Source of the DNA: Gammaproteobacteria bacterium | GTDB lineage: Bacteria > Pseudomonadota > Gammaproteobacteria > HK1 | Assembly: GCA_020444775.1 (NCBI GenBank) | Contig: JAGRHX010000244.1 | Location: forward strand, 1 to 7,160 | Direction of reading: 5' to 3' | DNA: 7,160 nt | Shown: piece by piece, positions 6,464 through 7,160 of the stretch | Position numbering within the stretch: the first letter of the stretch is position 1 | Layout of the letters: every line of letters begins with the position of its first letter | The notes under the pieces: generated by a model | What the model was told of the DNA's origin: nothing | The model's input: the letters and a program-made list of their open reading frames with translations, nothing else | The model's database searches: none | Position numbers and translations under genes: made by a program

Positions 6464-7039
6464 GCGCGGGTCCTGCGCCGGCGTCGAATGCCGAGGTCGG
6501 CCCGGTGAGCGGTGTCGGTCGTTTGCGCTCATGACCTCGAGCAGGGCCAGCAGGCCGCGCAGGATCTCGGTCGGCGGCGGTGGGCAGCCGCGCACGTGCA
6601 GGTCGACCGGGATGAACTCGGCGACCGCGCCCGCGCATGCGTAGCTGCCGGCGAACACACCGCAGTCCCAGGCACAGTCGCCGACCGCGACCACCCACTT
6701 CGGATCGGGTGTGGCCACGTAGGTCCGTTCCAACGCTTCCTTCATGTTCCAGCTCACCGGTCCGGTGACCAGCAACACGTCCGCGTGCCGCGGAGAAGCG
6801 ACGAAGCGCAGCCCGAAGCGTTCCAGATCGTAGATCGGGTTGCTCAGGGCATTGATCTCGAGCTCGCAGCCGTTACACGAGCCGGCATCCACCTCGCGGA
6901 TGGCCAGCGAACGTCCGAGCTTGTGCCGGGTGCCCTCGGCCAGGGCGGTGCCGAGCGCCTCCAGCGTGTCGCCGTCGGGTGCCGGTCGATCGATGCTGAC
7001 CGGCCCGCGGGTCAGTGCGTCCAGCAACAGTTTGAACAT
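6452..7039 (-). CDS. Complex I NuoB-like / group-4 hydrogenase-like small subunit
   Basis: The 195-residue protein belongs to the HycG/HyfI/EchC and NuoB group of iron-sulfur subunits, which carry the electron-relaying [4Fe-4S] cluster next to the large subunit. All four cluster cysteines are seen: C55 and C58 (AGSCNGCELEINALSNP), C122 (VGDCAWDCG) and C152 (RGCPPPPTEIL). The stretch DLERFGLRFVASPRHADVLL with LVTGPVSWNMKEAL is typical of the hydrogenase-type rather than the NuoB type, which has paired CC. Residues 1-45 form a leader without membrane helix, and about 27 residues follow the core after LLALLE, a basic, low-homology tail. The start lies 10 nt after the large-subunit stop, with GAGG within that junction, so the two are one operon. 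It is the last gene of the operon seen and converges with the PilZ gene. Confidence 0.9.
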   Translation of the reverse strand: MFKLLLDALTRGPVSIDRPAPDGDTLEALGTALAEGTRHKLGRSLAIREVDAGSCNGCELEINALSNPIYDLERFGLRFVASPRHADVLLVTGPVSWNMKEALERTYVATPDPKWVVAVGDCAWDCGVFAGSYACAGAVAEFIPVDLHVRGCPPPPTEILRGLLALLEVMSANDRHRSPGRPRHSTPAQDPRSEP

Positions 7040-7049
7040 GGCGCTGGCC

Positions 7050-7160
7050 TCACAGGTCGTGGCCCGAGTACGAGCAGTTGAAGGATTTGTTGCACAACGG
7101 GAAGTCGGCGACGATGTTGCCCTCGATCGCGGCCTCCAGCAGCGGCCACTGGAAGCAGGA
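7050..7160 (-). CDS. C-terminus of a complex I/hydrogenase-related large subunit, cut by window edge
   Basis: Only the final 36 residues are visible, from the window edge to a TGA at 7052-7050. They read SCFQWPLLEAAIEGNIVADF followed by PLCNKSFNCSYSGHDL. The stretch after IEGN resembles the end of HycE/HyfG/NuoD-type large subunits, where I recall 'SDAPLIIGSLDPCYSCTDR' for true hydrogenases. In that alignment both cysteines that hold the nickel-iron centre are replaced (DPCYSCTDR against NCSYSGHDL), and no C-terminal maturation peptide follows. That fits hydrogenase-related (Ehr-type) complexes. The gene lies directly upstream of the small-subunit gene and is surely co-transcribed with it. 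The family call rests on this neighbour and on the tail; the remaining four-fifths of the protein are not seen. Confidence 0.75.
   Translation of the reverse strand, partial: SCFQWPLLEAAIEGNIVADFPLCNKSFNCSYSGHDL

Noticed and set aside
6512..7081. 189-codon plus-strand open frame opposite the small-subunit gene
   Set aside because: It is antisense to the conserved cysteine motifs and has no ribosome site or family pattern.

Overview
This is a GC-rich, gene-dense segment of a Proteobacterium, most likely a gammaproteobacterium. I infer that from the gene content (secreted YceI, PilZ, Hyc/Hyf-like complex, PncA/PncB salvage), the strong GGAGG-type ribosome sites and the ATGA-coupled operons. 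The genus cannot be read from the sequence. Nine protein-coding genes are supported, two of them cut by the window edges, plus one decayed transposase fragment. No RNA gene, CRISPR array or intact mobile element is seen.

Left block (1-2091): the 5' part of a zinc-type alcohol dehydrogenase-like gene runs leftwards. Across a ~200 bp spacer, a rightward pair encodes an integral-membrane CDP-alcohol phosphatidyltransferase and a secreted YceI lipocalin, joined by an ATGA start/stop overlap. A phospholipid-type synthase coupled to a periplasmic isoprenoid/lipid binder suggests joint work on a membrane lipid or lipid-linked compound. The substrate is not known.

Middle block (2092-3317): a non-coding stretch holds the C-terminal remnant of an IS3-family transposase. 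It is followed by a leftward DUF1028 (Ntn-hydrolase-like) gene and a 225 bp spacer rich in inverted repeats.

NAD block (3318-5807, leftward): nicotinamidase (pncA) and nicotinate phosphoribosyltransferase (pncB) overlap by ATGA. Together they turn nicotinamide into nicotinate mononucleotide, the first two steps of NAD salvage. A GFA/CENP-V-type zinc protein follows after 85 bp and may be co-transcribed.

Right block (6050-7160): a stand-alone PilZ protein runs rightward and converges, with a 12-nt overlap of the coding ends, on a leftward pair: the small (NuoB/HycG-like) subunit and the C-terminus of the large subunit of a complex I/group-4 hydrogenase-like enzyme. The small subunit keeps its four iron-sulfur cysteines. 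The large subunit ends without the nickel-ligand CxxC and without a maturation tail, which points to a hydrogenase-related (Ehr-type) complex rather than a true hydrogenase. This is the most notable observation in the window.
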